From Elusimicrobiota bacterium (GTDB lineage: Bacteria > Elusimicrobiota > Elusimicrobia > UBA1565 > JACRDR01): a DNA stretch of 12,060 bases. Location of the stretch: contig JACQPI010000163.1 in assembly GCA_016207585.1 (NCBI GenBank), positions 1 through 12,060 on the forward strand, written 5' to 3'. Positions within the stretch are counted from its first letter, which is position 1. Each line of letters opens with the position of its first letter. The notes beneath the pieces were generated by a model. It ran no database searches. It worked only from the letters and a program-made list of their open reading frames with translations, and had not been told where the DNA came from. Positions 1 through 8,803 of the stretch are shown piece after piece. The position numbers and the translations under genes are program-made.

Positions 1-1
1 A

Positions 2-283
2 TGCGCTACCGACCGGGGAGGCGCGGTACGCCTTACCATTAAACCCGGCGCTCTTCACGTGGCGGCATCGAGTCAGAACATCGAATTTGAAGATGATATC
101 GCCATCGCCTACCAAGGGGAGGCGATTACCATCTCGTTTAACCCCCAATTCATTATCGACGGGCTCAAGAGCATGGCCGCGGAGCACATTGTGCTCAGCT
201 TGACGACCCCCAACCATCCGGCGCTCATCGAGGCGTCGGGAGACGATTCGTACCAATATATCATTATGCCGATGAGGTCCTAA
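2..283 (+). CDS. dnaN: DNA polymerase III subunit beta (sliding clamp), C-terminal part, 5' end outside window
   Basis: The reading frame is open from base 2 to the TAA at 281-283, giving about 93 codons of the C-terminal clamp domain. The family signature is clear: an RLTIKPG strand, then EFEDDIAIAYQGE, ISFNPQFIIDGLK, and the typical ending with a SYQYIIMPMRS tail. In clamps this tail, the equivalent of MPMRL, lies beside the pocket that binds polymerase and other clamp-binding partners. The protein is the ring-shaped processivity factor of the replicase. The start and the first two domains lie outside the window. It is the first gene of the + strand cluster, and the next gene begins 6 nt after its stop. 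The identification is firm because both the sequence and the dnaN-gyrB-gyrA neighbourhood agree. Confidence 0.95.
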   Translation, partial: CATDRGGAVRLTIKPGALHVAASSQNIEFEDDIAIAYQGEAITISFNPQFIIDGLKSMAAEHIVLSLTTPNHPALIEASGDDSYQYIIMPMRS

Positions 284-289
284 TACCTT

Positions 290-574
290 ATGCGGCGCGA
301 ACGATGGAAGAAGGCGTCGGAAATCGTCCAATCGTGGTCGTTCCGGTCCGCGATGGACCGGCTTTCCATCCTGGGAGCCGTGTGGGACGAGGAGATGGCC
401 CCTTGGGCTCGACATTGGAAGCTCGAAGGCGTTCGATATGGAATATTGCTTATATCCCCACGGTCGCCGGCCGCGGCGCTGGAGCTGCGCGCGCGCGGCC
501 CGGGGATCGTGAAGGCTCTCAACAAATACTTCAGGACCTCGTGGATCAAGGGGATTAAAACAGTCGGATCCTAG
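290..574 (+). CDS. dciA: DciA-like protein (DUF721), putative replicative helicase loader
   Basis: This encodes a 94-residue protein whose pattern matches the DUF721/DciA family. A tryptophan follows the first helix (GAVWDEEMAPWARHWKLEG), then come a strand-like GILLIS, a SPAAALELRARG helix and an LNKYF...IKGIK ending. Members have the layout 'W..vvG..ia.h..p...g.L.v.v.s...a.eL......l...ln....v..i'. DciA proteins help load or activate the DnaB helicase in bacteria that lack DnaC or DnaI. This one is short, without the low-complexity extension some members have. The start is the ATG 6 nt after the dnaN stop, with a weak GAGG about 12 nt upstream. The position between dnaN and gyrB is common for DUF721 genes and supports the call. 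The family assignment is by pattern and synteny, and the helicase-loading role is inferred from characterised relatives. Confidence 0.72.
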   Translation: MRRERWKKASEIVQSWSFRSAMDRLSILGAVWDEEMAPWARHWKLEGVRYGILLISPRSPAAALELRARGPGIVKALNKYFRTSWIKGIKTVGS

Positions 575-583
575 CGGAGAAAG

Positions 584-3172
584 ATGTCTCTTATGGCAAA
601 GAGCAAGAAGAAACGGCCCGTAGTCGCCGAAAAGACAACAAAGAGAGGAAGGAAAATGTCCGAGACAACAGCCGAGGCGCTCGCAACGGAGATGAATCCC
701 CAGGATCGCTATGATGCGTCAAAAATACAGGTTTTGGAGGGGTTGGAAGCGGTCCGAAAACGGCCGGCCATGTATATCGGCTCTACCGGGCCTTCGGGAT
801 TGCACCACCTCGTGTACGAGGCGGTCGACAATTCAGTCGACGAGATATTGGCAGGGCGCTGCAGCGCCGTAGACGTCATCTTGCATCCGGGGAACTCGTG
901 CACGGTCCTCGATAACGGCTCCGGAATCCCTATCGATCCGATGAGGGACGTGAAAGACCCCAAGCTGAAGGGCAGATCCGCCCTCGAGGTCGTTATGACG
1001 GTCCTTCATGCCGGGGGCAAATTTGACCGCCGCGCCTACAAAGTATCGGGAGGCTTGCACGGGGTGGGGATATCAGTCGTCAACGCCCTCTCGGAATGGG
1101 TCGAGGTAGAAGTGTATCGCGAAGGGAAGGCATGGTACCAGGCCTACGACCGCGGGAAGCCGCGGGCGGCGGTGACGGCGAAGGCAAAGAGTGATGAGCA
1201 CGGCACGAAAGTCACCTTTAAGCCGGACCCGGACATTTTTAACGGACACCAGTTTTCTTACGACGTGCTGTCCAACCGGCTGAGGGAGCTGGCATTTCTT
1301 AACGCCGGGGCGCGCATTTCGATCACGGACGAGAGAGAGGACAAAAAACACACCTTTCATTACGAGGGGGGCATCTCGCAGTTCGTCAAGTTCCTCAACG
1401 CCAATAAGAAGACTCTTTATCCCGAGCCGATCGCGTTCGAAAAGACCCGCGAGGAGGTCGTCGTGGATTTTGCGATCCACTACAACGAGGAGTATTCCGA
1501 GAACGTCTACAGCTTCGTCAACAATATCAACACGCCGGAGGGTGGAACCCACTTGGCGGGTTTCCGGTCCGCCTTGACGCGCGCGATCAACGACTACATC
1601 AAGAAGTTCGACATGCTCAAGGGGAAACCCTTCAGCATCGGCGGCGACGACGTTCGCGAGGGACTCACGGCCGTTCTGTCGATTAAGATCCCCAATCCTC
1701 AGTTCGAAGGGCAGACCAAATCCAAGCTCGGGAACGCCGAGGTCGAAGGGACCGTCAAATCGATCGTCGGCGACGCGCTGACGACCTTTTTCGAGGAGAA
1801 TCCGGCGACCGCGAAGGCCATCGTCGGCAAGGCGATGGCGGCTGCGGAAGCCCGGGAAGCGGCCCGCAAGGCGAAGGAACTCACGCGCCGCAAGGGAGTG
1901 TTGGGAGACACCTCGCTTCCGGGAAAATTGGCAGACTGCCAGGAGCGCGACCCGGAGCGGTCGGAATTGTTCGTGGTCGAGGGAGACTCGGCCGGCGGTT
2001 CCGCCAAACAGGGACGAGACCGGAGCTTCCAAGCCATTCTCCCTATCAAGGGGAAGATACTCAACGTCGAGAAGGCTCGGCTGGTCAAGGTGCTTTCCAA
2101 TGAGGAGGTGAGGACCCTGATCGCCGCGATAGGAACCGGCATTGGGCGCGAGGGCGAGGAGGGTTTCCGGCTGGAGAAGCTGCGTTACCACAAACTAATC
2201 ATCATGGCCGACGCGGACGTGGACGGACAGCATATCCGAACGCTCCTGCTGACGTTCTTTTACCGCCAGATGAAACCGCTGCTCGACAAGGGGCATATTT
2301 ACATCGCCCAGCCGCCCTTGTACAAGGTCAAAAAAGGCAAGACGGAGCTGTACGTCGATAACGAGGAAAAGATGGAGCAGTGGCTGCTCAACGAAGGAAG
2401 GAACTCGATCGAGGTGACGGCGATCAACCCCGGGACCGGCAAGGCCAAAACGCTCGATACGGAGGAGTTGCGGGAACTTTTGAAGCTTCTCTCGGAGATA
2501 GAGAATCTTTTAAGACACCTTGAACGAAAGGGATTCCATCTCGACGATTTCGTGGCGTACTATGAGAAGGGCCGGTTTCCTCTCTCCCGCGTCGAAACCA
2601 CCCCTGGGGAGCACCTGTTCTTCTACAGTGAAAAGGAATGGCGCGAATATCGGGACAAGCATGTCGCCGAACAGAAGGCGAAACTTGCGCTGGAGCAGCC
2701 CCCGCGGGGAGAAGAGATTTTGTCTCAGGAGGACGAGGAGGCCCTGGAGCCCGACGTGGTCGAATTATGGGAAATGCCCAAGCTCGCCAAGCAGGCGGAC
2801 GTCCTCAAGGACATGAAGATCGACATTCGCTGGTATGACCTGCTGCGTGACGAGAAAACAAAACCCCTCTTCAGGGCGAAGACGGAGCGAAGCGAATCGG
2901 AGGGCTACAGCCTCAAGGAGCTTTTGATGGCGGTGCGAGAGGCCGGGCGCTCCGGCGCGTCGATCCAAAGATACAAAGGTCTCGGAGAAATGAACCCGGA
3001 GCAGCTTTGGGAGACGACCATGGACCCGAAGCGGCGGAAGCTTTTGAAAGTGACGCTGGAGGATCCGGCCGACGCCGAGCTGGCTTTTACGACGCTAATG
3101 GGAGACAAGGTGGAGCCTCGCCGGGCCTTCATCGAAAAACACGCGCGTGAAGTTCGTAACCTAGATATCTAA
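584..3172 (+). CDS. gyrB: DNA gyrase subunit B (long form with TOPRIM-domain insert)
   Basis: This is the ATPase and TOPRIM subunit of the A2B2 gyrase, which introduces negative supercoils. As written it has 862 residues. The GHKL ATP site is intact: Glu79 and Asn83 in EAVDNSVDE, DNGSG at 110-114, GGLHGVG at 156-162, and the ATP-contacting loop QTKSKLGN at 377-384. The TOPRIM domain has EGDSAGG at 466-472, PIKGKILN near 487-494, DADVDG at 543-548 and QRYKGLGEM at 795-803. The distance between the last two motifs is about 250 residues, against roughly 70 in short GyrB proteins, so about 180 residues (roughly 590-775) form the insert known from E. coli-type GyrB. The first 24 residues are Lys/Arg-rich. 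An alternative start at 656 would remove them and give 838 residues. The gene starts 9 nt after dciA, and gyrA follows 15 nt downstream. Confidence 0.97.
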   Translation: MSLMAKSKKKRPVVAEKTTKRGRKMSETTAEALATEMNPQDRYDASKIQVLEGLEAVRKRPAMYIGSTGPSGLHHLVYEAVDNSVDEILAGRCSAVDVILHPGNSCTVLDNGSGIPIDPMRDVKDPKLKGRSALEVVMTVLHAGGKFDRRAYKVSGGLHGVGISVVNALSEWVEVEVYREGKAWYQAYDRGKPRAAVTAKAKSDEHGTKVTFKPDPDIFNGHQFSYDVLSNRLRELAFLNAGARISITDEREDKKHTFHYEGGISQFVKFLNANKKTLYPEPIAFEKTREEVVVDFAIHYNEEYSENVYSFVNNINTPEGGTHLAGFRSALTRAINDYIKKFDMLKGKPFSIGGDDVREGLTAVLSIKIPNPQFEGQTKSKLGNAEVEGTVKSIVGDALTTFFEENPATAKAIVGKAMAAAEAREAARKAKELTRRKGVLGDTSLPGKLADCQERDPERSELFVVEGDSAGGSAKQGRDRSFQAILPIKGKILNVEKARLVKVLSNEEVRTLIAAIGTGIGREGEEGFRLEKLRYHKLIIMADADVDGQHIRTLLLTFFYRQMKPLLDKGHIYIAQPPLYKVKKGKTELYVDNEEKMEQWLLNEGRNSIEVTAINPGTGKAKTLDTEELRELLKLLSEIENLLRHLERKGFHLDDFVAYYEKGRFPLSRVETTPGEHLFFYSEKEWREYRDKHVAEQKAKLALEQPPRGEEILSQEDEEALEPDVVELWEMPKLAKQADVLKDMKIDIRWYDLLRDEKTKPLFRAKTERSESEGYSLKELLMAVREAGRSGASIQRYKGLGEMNPEQLWETTMDPKRRKLLKVTLEDPADAELAFTTLMGDKVEPRRAFIEKHAREVRNLDI
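644..653 (+). promoter_or_regulatory. Internal Shine-Dalgarno-like purine run deciding a possible second gyrB start
   Basis: AGAGGAAGGA at 644-653 precedes an in-frame ATG at 656, with GAGG 7 nt from that ATG. This is better spaced than the GGAGA at 576-580, which is only 3 nt from the first ATG at 584 and 12 nt from another ATG at 593. The run also encodes Arg-Gly-Arg-Lys of the longer form, so its composition could simply reflect coding. It matters because it decides whether GyrB has a 24-residue basic N-terminal tail. Confidence 0.45.
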
Positions 3173-3187
3173 AGAGGACCCTACCAT

Positions 3188-5700
<2,513 letters not shown>

Positions 5701-5704
<4 letters not shown>

Positions 5705-6114
5705 CGGGCCTGCGAGGCCCAGAGGGCGAACGCCTGAAGGCGGCGTAGGGAAGCGGGATCCCCCCCGGTGATTCGGCACGCGATTTTATAGAGCCGCCGG
5801 TTCGCCATCCTGCTGTATCGAACGACAGCGGCCCGCAACTGGGCCGGCGTTCTTTCGGTAAAATCTCTTGGAAAGTGGACTTTGACGATCAGGTTGGAGC
5901 CGGCCGACAACCTGGAATCCGACGAAAAGCATATCCCGGTTTCCGAGAGGTCGATGACGGTCCCGTCGCCGAATTCCTCCCGGGGACCCTCCAAGAAACA
6001 GACGTTGACCATCGTGACCCGGACCCGGGGAGCGCGCCGCTTTTCCGTCTTGCCGTCCCAGCCCGAGGAATCCTTCTTCAGGGACCTGCCGAGCTGCTTG
6101 AGGAAGCGAAACAT
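5701..6114 (-). CDS. PilZ-domain protein, probable c-di-GMP receptor
   Basis: This is a small 137-residue single-domain PilZ protein. Both c-di-GMP contact motifs are present. RRAPR at 26-30, preceded by a flexible charged N-terminus, fits RxxxR. DLSETG at 55-60 fits [D/N]xSxxG. Beta strands follow (ICFSSDS, NLIVKVHFP, AAVVRYSRM, YKIACRI) and then a C-terminal helix. No signal peptide, membrane segment or output domain is seen, so it should act in the cytosol by binding a partner. The partner cannot be read from the context. The gene is on the strand opposite the gyrase operon and runs into it, sharing overlapping stop codons (CTAA at 5701-5704). There is no clear ribosome binding site before the ATG, but a promoter-like sequence lies 6 nt upstream, which fits a leaderless message. 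The family call is strong, and the biological role is unknown. Confidence 0.9.
5706..5720. terminator. Hairpin just after the gyrA stop, no T-tract
   Basis: GGGCCT and AGGCCC form a perfect 6-bp stem around a GCG loop, beginning 2 nt after the gyrA stop codon and lying inside the last codons of pilZ. No run of T follows on either strand, so it is not a textbook intrinsic terminator. It could protect the mRNA end, assist factor-dependent termination, or be chance in GC-rich coding sequence. Confidence 0.35.
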
Positions 6115-6120
6115 GAAACC

Positions 6121-6150
6121 AGGATATCAGTCGACGGGGCCCGTCGTCAA
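6121..6150 (-). promoter_or_regulatory. Predicted pilZ promoter with a perfect inverted repeat in its spacer
   Basis: Read on the minus strand there is TTGACG (6150-6145, 5 of 6 matches to the -35 consensus), then an 18-nt spacer, then TATCCT (6126-6121, 4 of 6 to the -10). Only 6 nt separate the -10 from the pilZ ATG, so the transcript would begin at or beside the start codon. The spacer contains CGACGGGGCCCGTCG (6132-6146), two 7-nt arms around one base, overlapping the edge of the -35. A dyad in this position is where a repressor, or a MerR-type activator acting on a long spacer, could bind. This is read from the sequence only, and other -10 registers are possible. Confidence 0.5.
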
Positions 6151-6349
6151 TGGGAGGTTTTTCTCGACCTCACCCGTAAGAAACGGGGGTGACGGATGGG
6201 AAGGCATTCCGGGCGAGGACGGTGCGACAGCACCGCCCGCAGAACGGAAGGGGCCCATCCGGCAGGACCCCGACAAAGAAGTGGGTGAAGTCGATGAGGT
6301 TTTTCGATTACGGCGGGAGTTGAATCTTCCCTTTCCGGTTCGTTCCTTG

Positions 6350-6355
6350 TAGAAT
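6350..6355 (+). promoter_or_regulatory. -10-like box close to the archease start
   Basis: TAGAAT matches 5 of 6 positions of the -10 consensus and ends 8 nt before the ATG at 6364. No good -35 lies 16-18 nt upstream; the hexamer at 17 nt is TTCCCT. TTGAAT at 6320-6325 is 24 nt away, which is too far. If used, the transcript would be leaderless or nearly so, which would fit the absence of a clear ribosome binding site. Confidence 0.3.
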
Positions 6356-6363
6356 GGAATGGA

Positions 6364-6795
6364 ATGCCCCCGATCGCGCGGTCTTTCGGTTATCGCGTGC
6401 TGTCGCACACCGCCGAGGTGATCGTGGAGATTCGGGCCGAAAATTGGGCGGAGTTTTACCGTCAAGCGGCCTGCGCGCTGCTGACGGTTCATTCTCCGCG
6501 GCCGGCGAATGGAACCTTGCGGAAGTTTCGAGTGTGTATCGACGCCGAGGGGCCCGAGGAAGCCTTGGTGAGCTGGCTCAATGAAATCATCTATATCGTG
6601 TCGGCGAGACGGTGCCTTCCAAGAAAGATCCGTATCGTGTCGGCGGGTTCGAATTTCATCGAGGCGGTGCTTTTTGGGGCGGCGTTCGGGAGAGAAGGCG
6701 GGATCATGAAGGAGGTCAAGGCGGCGACGTACGGCGACCTGAAGGTTCGAAGGTCCGCCCACCGGATTATGGCGCGGGTGATCCTGGACGTATGA
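6364..6795 (+). CDS. Archease, RtcB RNA ligase activator
   Basis: This encodes a 143-residue archease-family protein. Visible family marks are HTAEV at 15-19 (usually HTADV), an ALVSWLNEIIYIV helix at about 67-79, KEVKAATYGDLKV at 116-128 and the family's C-terminal hydrophobic ending RVILDV with its acidic residue. Archease speeds guanylylation of RtcB and makes it a multiple-turnover ligase. The partner gene, rtcB, follows directly with a 4-nt ATGA overlap, which makes the assignment secure. The start at 6364 is preferred because the frame then covers the whole domain. It is the third of three ATGs spaced 5 nt apart (6354, 6359, 6364), one in each frame, and no clear Shine-Dalgarno precedes it. 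It is the first gene of a four-gene + strand operon. The Asp-to-Glu change in HTAEV affects a conserved acidic position and could alter metal binding. Confidence 0.87.
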   Translation: MPPIARSFGYRVLSHTAEVIVEIRAENWAEFYRQAACALLTVHSPRPANGTLRKFRVCIDAEGPEEALVSWLNEIIYIVSARRCLPRKIRIVSAGSNFIEAVLFGAAFGREGGIMKEVKAATYGDLKVRRSAHRIMARVILDV

Positions 6796-8240
6796 CGCTT
6801 ACCCGTTCGGAGTTTCGGCGGATAGACGACTACCGCTTCGAGATCCCCCGGGAGGGGGCGATGCGCGTGCCCGGCGTCATTTTTTGCACGGAATCGCTGT
6901 TGAGGAAGATCGCTGAGGAAAAGGTCTCCCAGCAGATCCGCAACGTGGCCTGCCTGCCGGGAATTGTCGGAGGCTCGCTGGCCATGCCGGACGCGCATTG
7001 GGGATACGGTTTCCCTGTCGGGGGCGTGGCCGCGATGGACGTCGAGGAAGGGGTCATCAGTCCGGGAGGCATCGGCTATGACATCTCCTGCGGGGTGAGG
7101 CTTCTTCGCACCGATCTCACGGCGGCGGCGGCAAAGCCTCGCATGGAGCGGCTCATAGAGGAGCTTTACCGCCGTGTCCCGTCCGGCGTGGGAGGGAAGG
7201 GATCGATCCGCCTGCGCCGCGACGAAATGAAGGGGGTTTTTCAAGGAGGCGCTCGCTGGGCGGTCGAGCGGGGATACGGGGAAACAGCGGACCTACAGAC
7301 GTGCGAGGACGGAGGCCGGCTCGATGGGGCCGATCCGGGGTTGCCGAGCGAGCGGGCTGTCGATCGCGGAAGAGACCAGCTGGGGACGCTCGGAAGCGGG
7401 AACCATTTCCTCGAGGCGCAGGAGGTCGAGGAAATATTCGATCCAGGCGCGGCGGCCGCCTTCGGACTTTTTCCCGGACAACTGGTCGTCTCCATCCATA
7501 CGGGATCGCGCGGGTGCGGTTATCAAGTATGCGACGATTATCTGAGGATCATGCAAAAAGCCGTTCACCGATACGATATCGCGCTGCCCGACCGGCAGTT
7601 GAGCTGCGCGCCGATCGGTTCCCCCGAGGGCAGGGAGTATTTCGCGGCGATGTGTTCCGCGGCCAATTTCGCGCGCGCCAACCGCCAGGTGATAACCCAT
7701 CGAGTCCGCGAGGCGTTCGGGCATGCGATGGGGATGGCTCCGGCGGGGCTGGGAATCGGCGTCGTCTACGACGTTTGCCACAACATCGCCAAGATGGAAA
7801 CTCATGAGGTGGACGGGCGGAAAAGGAAGCTTTGCGTCCACCGCAAAGGGGCGACGCGCGCCTTTCCGAAGGGGCATCCGGAGGTTCCGGAGCGCTACCG
7901 TCTCGTGGGGCAGCCCGTGCTCGTTCCGGGTTCGATGGGGACGTGGACATACGTGCTGGTGGGTACTCCCGAGGCGATGAAGGCGACTTTCGGAACGACC
8001 TGCCACGGCGCGGGGCGGATGATGAGCCGCACCCAGGCCGCCAAGCGTATCCAAGGGCAGGCGCTGGCGCGCGAGCTGAAGAAAGAAGGCATCATCGTCC
8101 GAACCGATTCCTACCGCGGCCTGGCGGAGGAGGCCCCTTTCGCGTATAAGGACGTTTCGGAGGTGGTCGAGGCTTGCCATGGGTCCGGCATCTCTCGTAA
8201 AGTAGCACGATTGAAGCCTCTCGGAGTGGTCAAGGGATGA
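6792..8240 (+). CDS. rtcB: RNA-splicing/repair ligase RtcB
   Basis: This is a GTP- and Mn-dependent ligase that joins RNA 3'-phosphate or 2',3'-cyclic-phosphate ends to 5'-OH ends, as in tRNA splicing and RNA repair. With the ATG at 6792 it has 482 residues, the length of archaeal-type long RtcB. The active site is complete: Asp97 and Cys100 in GYDISCGVRL, His205 in GSGNHFLE, His236 in IHTGSRG, His330 in YDVCHNIAK, and His405 in TTCHGAGR, the residue that carries GMP. A lysine (Lys481) is conserved near the C-terminus. PDAHWGYGFPVGG at 66-78 is also typical. The segment GCGYQ at 241-245 differs from the more usual GLGHQ. The frame is open upstream to 6612, but that would overlap archease by about 180 nt. 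The ATGA overlap with the archease stop supports 6792 and translational coupling. No rtcA is present in the window. Confidence 0.95.
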   Translation: MTLTRSEFRRIDDYRFEIPREGAMRVPGVIFCTESLLRKIAEEKVSQQIRNVACLPGIVGGSLAMPDAHWGYGFPVGGVAAMDVEEGVISPGGIGYDISCGVRLLRTDLTAAAAKPRMERLIEELYRRVPSGVGGKGSIRLRRDEMKGVFQGGARWAVERGYGETADLQTCEDGGRLDGADPGLPSERAVDRGRDQLGTLGSGNHFLEAQEVEEIFDPGAAAAFGLFPGQLVVSIHTGSRGCGYQVCDDYLRIMQKAVHRYDIALPDRQLSCAPIGSPEGREYFAAMCSAANFARANRQVITHRVREAFGHAMGMAPAGLGIGVVYDVCHNIAKMETHEVDGRKRKLCVHRKGATRAFPKGHPEVPERYRLVGQPVLVPGSMGTWTYVLVGTPEAMKATFGTTCHGAGRMMSRTQAAKRIQGQALARELKKEGIIVRTDSYRGLAEEAPFAYKDVSEVVEACHGSGISRKVARLKPLGVVKG

Positions 8241-8803
8241 TACTGGGAATAGATCGACTCAAGATGGCTGCCGTCGCGGCTGGCGTTTGGATGTTGGCCG
8301 GAGGGACTATCGCCTCGGCCGAAGTGGTCTTGCGGGGCATCCGGTGGTATGTCGTGGAATCGACGGAGCGCGGTCGCGGCCAGCGAACCGAGGTCAGCTC
8401 ATGGAAGGAGTCTCCGGGGCTTGAAGTCCGTGTCAAACCGCGGGCCGTGCTGGTCGTGGCGAATCGCGGTCCCAAGGCGGAAGAGGGCGTGCTGCTCCGT
8501 TATGCGGTGAGCGGCCGGGTGGCTCGGATAGGAGATGCCGGATCGGAAGGAATCTGGACTGTCCCCTTTTGGGTCGAGGAGAAGAGAATTCCGGTCTTGA
8601 AGAGCAATCAAACAAAAGAAATATGGATCGAGGAATTGTCGTTGCGCATGCGACGGCACCTGAGACGGCTCTATCGCGCGGGCTTTTGGTTGAAGGCGAT
8701 AAAAATACAAATCGTGGCGGAGCCGCGGCAGGAGCAAAGCTTCGACGCTCGCCGGATTCTTGAGCAGGAGTTGCCGGTTGACGGATTTCCTGCGGGAGGC
8801 TGA
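8237..8803 (+). CDS. Unrecognised exported protein within the rtcB-serS operon
   Basis: I do not recognise this 188-residue protein. It begins with a probable Sec signal peptide: a short charged start with Arg7 and Lys9, a hydrophobic stretch over about 10-25, and ASA at 26-28 as a signal peptidase I site, leaving a mature protein of about 160 residues. There is no lipobox cysteine and no second membrane segment. The mature part looks beta-rich at first (EVVLRGIRWYVVES, LEVRVKPRAVLVVANRG, GVLLRYAVSG, GIWTVPFWVEE). A basic amphipathic helix (LRMRRHLRRLYRAGFW, about 137-152) and a strand (KIQIVAEP) follow. Cysteine is absent from the mature chain. The start overlaps the rtcB stop as ATGA, with GGAG at 8223-8226 as a possible ribosome binding site, and the stop abuts the serS ATG. 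Its place between two cytosolic RNA enzymes is unexplained. It may be co-transcribed without a shared role. Confidence 0.8.
   Translation: MILGIDRLKMAAVAAGVWMLAGGTIASAEVVLRGIRWYVVESTERGRGQRTEVSSWKESPGLEVRVKPRAVLVVANRGPKAEEGVLLRYAVSGRVARIGDAGSEGIWTVPFWVEEKRIPVLKSNQTKEIWIEELSLRMRRHLRRLYRAGFWLKAIKIQIVAEPRQEQSFDARRILEQELPVDGFPAGG

Larger units (their letters stand above)
6115..6363. other. Divergent intergenic spacer between pilZ and archease with several hairpins
   Basis: These 249 bp are the longest non-coding stretch of the window. Besides the promoter dyad at 6132-6146 they hold several possible stem-loops. GAGGT/ACCTC pairs over 6154-6171. CACCCGT/ACGGGGGTG pairs over 6171-6191 with extra G. 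GGTGC-GACA-GCACC at 6221-6234 is perfect and can extend with GGGC/GCCC (6211-6214, 6235-6238) across a bulge. GGGG/CCCC pairs over 6250-6271. The 10-mer GAGGTTTTTC occurs twice, at 6154-6163 and 6296-6305. I do not see RNase P, SRP, tmRNA or c-di-GMP riboswitch signatures. It may be a structured leader, an RNA of unknown type, or just GC-rich spacer. No protein gene is supported here. Confidence 0.5.

Noticed and set aside
1073..2191. A 372-codon open frame on the minus strand opposite gyrB
   Set aside because: It lies wholly inside a certain gyrB, has no recognisable domain, and such antisense frames are expected in GC-rich coding sequence.
5882..6352. A 156-codon plus-strand frame across pilZ and the spacer
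   Set aside because: It is antisense to a well-supported PilZ domain, and its product has no coherent features.
6320..6355. TTGAAT and TAGAAT as a -35/-10 pair for archease
   Set aside because: The spacer is 24 nt, too long for a sigma-70 promoter. Only the -10-like box is kept, at low confidence.
6115..6363. A known structured RNA (RNase P, SRP, tmRNA, 6S or c-di-GMP riboswitch) next to pilZ
   Set aside because: None of the conserved core sequences of these RNAs is visible on either strand, and the space is too short for RNase P or tmRNA.
6127..6762. A 211-codon minus-strand frame covering the pilZ spacer and most of archease
   Set aside because: Archease is clearly coded on the other strand. 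The minus product is low-complexity and resembles no family.
6612..6791. Extending RtcB upstream by 60 residues
   Set aside because: This would overlap archease by about 180 nt. The extra residues look like a frame shadow of archease, and the ATG at 6792 with ATGA overlap matches the family N-terminus.
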